Source of the DNA: Candidatus Accumulibacter contiguus
Lineage (GTDB): Bacteria; Pseudomonadota; Gammaproteobacteria; Burkholderiales; Rhodocyclaceae
Assembly: GCF_012940005.1 (NCBI RefSeq)
Contig: NZ_SPMX01000026.1
Location: 1 to 64,000, forward strand
Direction: 5' to 3'
DNA length: 64,000 bases
Part shown: in pieces, positions 63,187 to 64,000 of the stretch
Position numbering within the stretch: position 1 is the first letter of the stretch
Layout: each line of letters opens with the position of its first letter
Notes under the pieces: generated by a model
What the model saw: the letters and a program-made list of their open reading frames with translations, nothing else
The model's database searches: none
What the model was told of the DNA's origin: nothing
Program-made: the position numbers and the translations under genes

Positions 63187-63969
63187 TCAGCCTGCCGCCT
63201 CTGCCAGGCCCATGTAAGTCTCGGCGAAAGTTCTGATGGCCGCCGGATTCAGGTCAGAAATCGCCCAGAACGTCATGCCTGCATGGGTCCAGTGCAGCAG
63301 GTTGAATCCCTGCTTCGACGATGCCTGCATGGCGGCGGCGGACGCTTGCGTGTCCGGCCAGATGAAAAGATCGATCACGTGCTGGCGGTGGCGGTAAACA
63401 AGTGCCGCAACCGGACGATTGTCAAGGTAGTCGAGACGCGCGCCGACGAGAGGGAATCCCGCAGTGGTCAGATCGGTCACCGGCGGCGAGAAATCGAGCT
63501 TCGAACTCAGCCAGGGTTTGACGGTGTGCCGATCGGAGGATGCGATTTCCGCCAGATGGTTCGTCAGCACCGCGCGCGCGTGACCGGCAAGGACCTCGCT
63601 GCCGATACGCTCATCCCGCGATCCGGTTTCGAGTTGAATGACGGCAGTCCAGGTTATCAACACGCTCGCCGCAACCGCCGCGAAGAGCGCCAACCATTGT
63701 CGGCGAGGGGTGTGCGGAGGGGTGTACGTTTTGCCGGCTGATTCACGGGTCGTTCTGAATCCTGCGCGTACGCGCGCCGCGAGCGCTTCGGGCGCCGTGT
63801 AGTACGTGGCCTGTCCCTTGATCGCCTTATGCAATGAGGTTTGCAAGGCGTAGGCTTGCGCGCACGCCGCGCACGATTGCAAATGCGCTTCGATGCCGGA
63901 CGCCGTGACCGGGTCGAGTTCGCGGTCGAGATAGCCGTGCATGTAATTACGGGTTCGCGCGCAGTCCAT
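63187..63969 (-). CDS. Anti-sigma factor with zinc-finger (ZAS) domain
   Basis: 260 residues. The N-terminal HLQSCAAC (His29, Cys33, Cys36) is the HxxxCxxC zinc-binding anti-sigma motif. One membrane helix follows (QWLALFAAVAASVLITWTAV, about 91-110), and a periplasmic part with LVGARLDYLDNRPVAALVYR and HRQHVIDLFIWPD. It starts one base after the stop of a sigma-factor-like gene that runs off the window. It would hold an ECF sigma factor at the membrane until an envelope signal releases it. Confidence 0.85.
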   Translation of the reverse strand: MDCARTRNYMHGYLDRELDPVTASGIEAHLQSCAACAQAYALQTSLHKAIKGQATYYTAPEALAARVRAGFRTTRESAGKTYTPPHTPRRQWLALFAAVAASVLITWTAVIQLETGSRDERIGSEVLAGHARAVLTNHLAEIASSDRHTVKPWLSSKLDFSPPVTDLTTAGFPLVGARLDYLDNRPVAALVYRHRQHVIDLFIWPDTQASAAAMQASSKQGFNLLHWTHAGMTFWAISDLNPAAIRTFAETYMGLAEAAG

Positions 63970-63970
63970 A

Positions 63971-64000
63971 TCAGGATTCCTGGTCGAGTTCTTGCAAAGC
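63971..64000 (-). CDS. Probable ECF sigma factor, last codons only
   Basis: The final nine codons (ALQELDQES) and stop of a gene continuing beyond the window. Identification as the partner sigma factor rests only on its position directly before the anti-sigma gene. Confidence 0.4.
   Translation of the reverse strand, partial: ALQELDQES

Overview
The window looks like a GC-rich betaproteobacterial chromosome, most plausibly Rhodocyclales and close to Candidatus Accumulibacter. That reading is inference from content: a complete high-affinity phosphate (pst) operon, an rquA-frdABCD cluster for rhodoquinol-linked fumarate respiration, a gmk-rpoZ-spoT operon, a DUF3567 remnant, remnants of propionyl-CoA genes, and many decayed insertion sequences. 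No rRNA is present. There is one tRNA, Gly-CCC, at 22427-22500.

Layout. (1) 1-14,309 is a belt of rubble. Transposase remnants of ISAzo13, ISKra4, IS4-like and IS91 type sit among truncated genes: MscK N-terminus, OsmC, a histone-deacetylase-like piece, propionate CoA-transferase, acyl-CoA carboxylase and SNF2 helicase. A few intact genes lie between them (patatin lipoprotein, SUMF1-type protein, RlpA, an MFS transporter and a Phd/VapC toxin-antitoxin pair with a clear promoter-operator). (2) 14,316-22,341 holds the phosphate operon pstS-phoU-pstC-pstA-pstB-pstB on the minus strand, and divergently a MASE1 sensor kinase with a FixJ-type regulator. (3) 22,427-27,522 carries the tRNA, tRNA-modification genes, and a GCS2 ligase/aspartoacylase-like pair. 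(4) 27,666-34,745 is accessory DNA: a truncated type I-G Cas7 (Csb1) running into a two-repeat CRISPR array, a frameshifted DNA methyltransferase, a frameshifted TolC-type protein with a SPOR-like tail, an unrecognised protein next to a truncated dual-specificity phosphatase, and more IS debris. (5) 34,745-43,202 encodes a type I secretion ABC protein and HlyD adaptor, then a large RTX metalloprotease on the opposite strand. The protease is preceded by a sigma70-like promoter and a class I c-di-GMP riboswitch, and followed upstream by an FlhB C-terminal-like protein and a YcgR/PilZ protein. (6) 43,295-53,612 is a minus-strand series: gmk-rpoZ-spoT-dadA, an enoyl-CoA hydratase, tatD, rquA and frdABCD. 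(7) 53,837-61,171 has small envelope proteins and a pyruvate-type module: BtsS/BtsR-like two-component system, CstA/BtsT transporter, YjiX and a YjiA-like GTPase. (8) 61,255-64,000 has a decayed ISKra4 element beside an ISAzo13 remnant, a truncated DUF3567 gene and an anti-sigma factor.

How the parts may work together. The Pst operon has two non-identical ATPase subunits whose defects are complementary: one has a broken signature motif, the other lacks the Q-loop and H-loop residues. They would form one canonical and one degenerate site only as a heterodimer. PhoU in the same operon carries a C-terminal domain resembling low-molecular-weight phosphatase/ArsC without the catalytic Cys and Arg. 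Together they look like a variant phosphate uptake and sensing system. The RTX protease, its c-di-GMP riboswitch and the nearby PilZ protein form a c-di-GMP-linked secretion island. Four reading frames (IS transposase, DNA methyltransferase, TolC-like protein, RTX protease) are broken by exactly one extra base in a homopolymer. That is either phase variation or consensus error. rquA just upstream of a quinol:fumarate reductase suggests anaerobic electron disposal through rhodoquinol.
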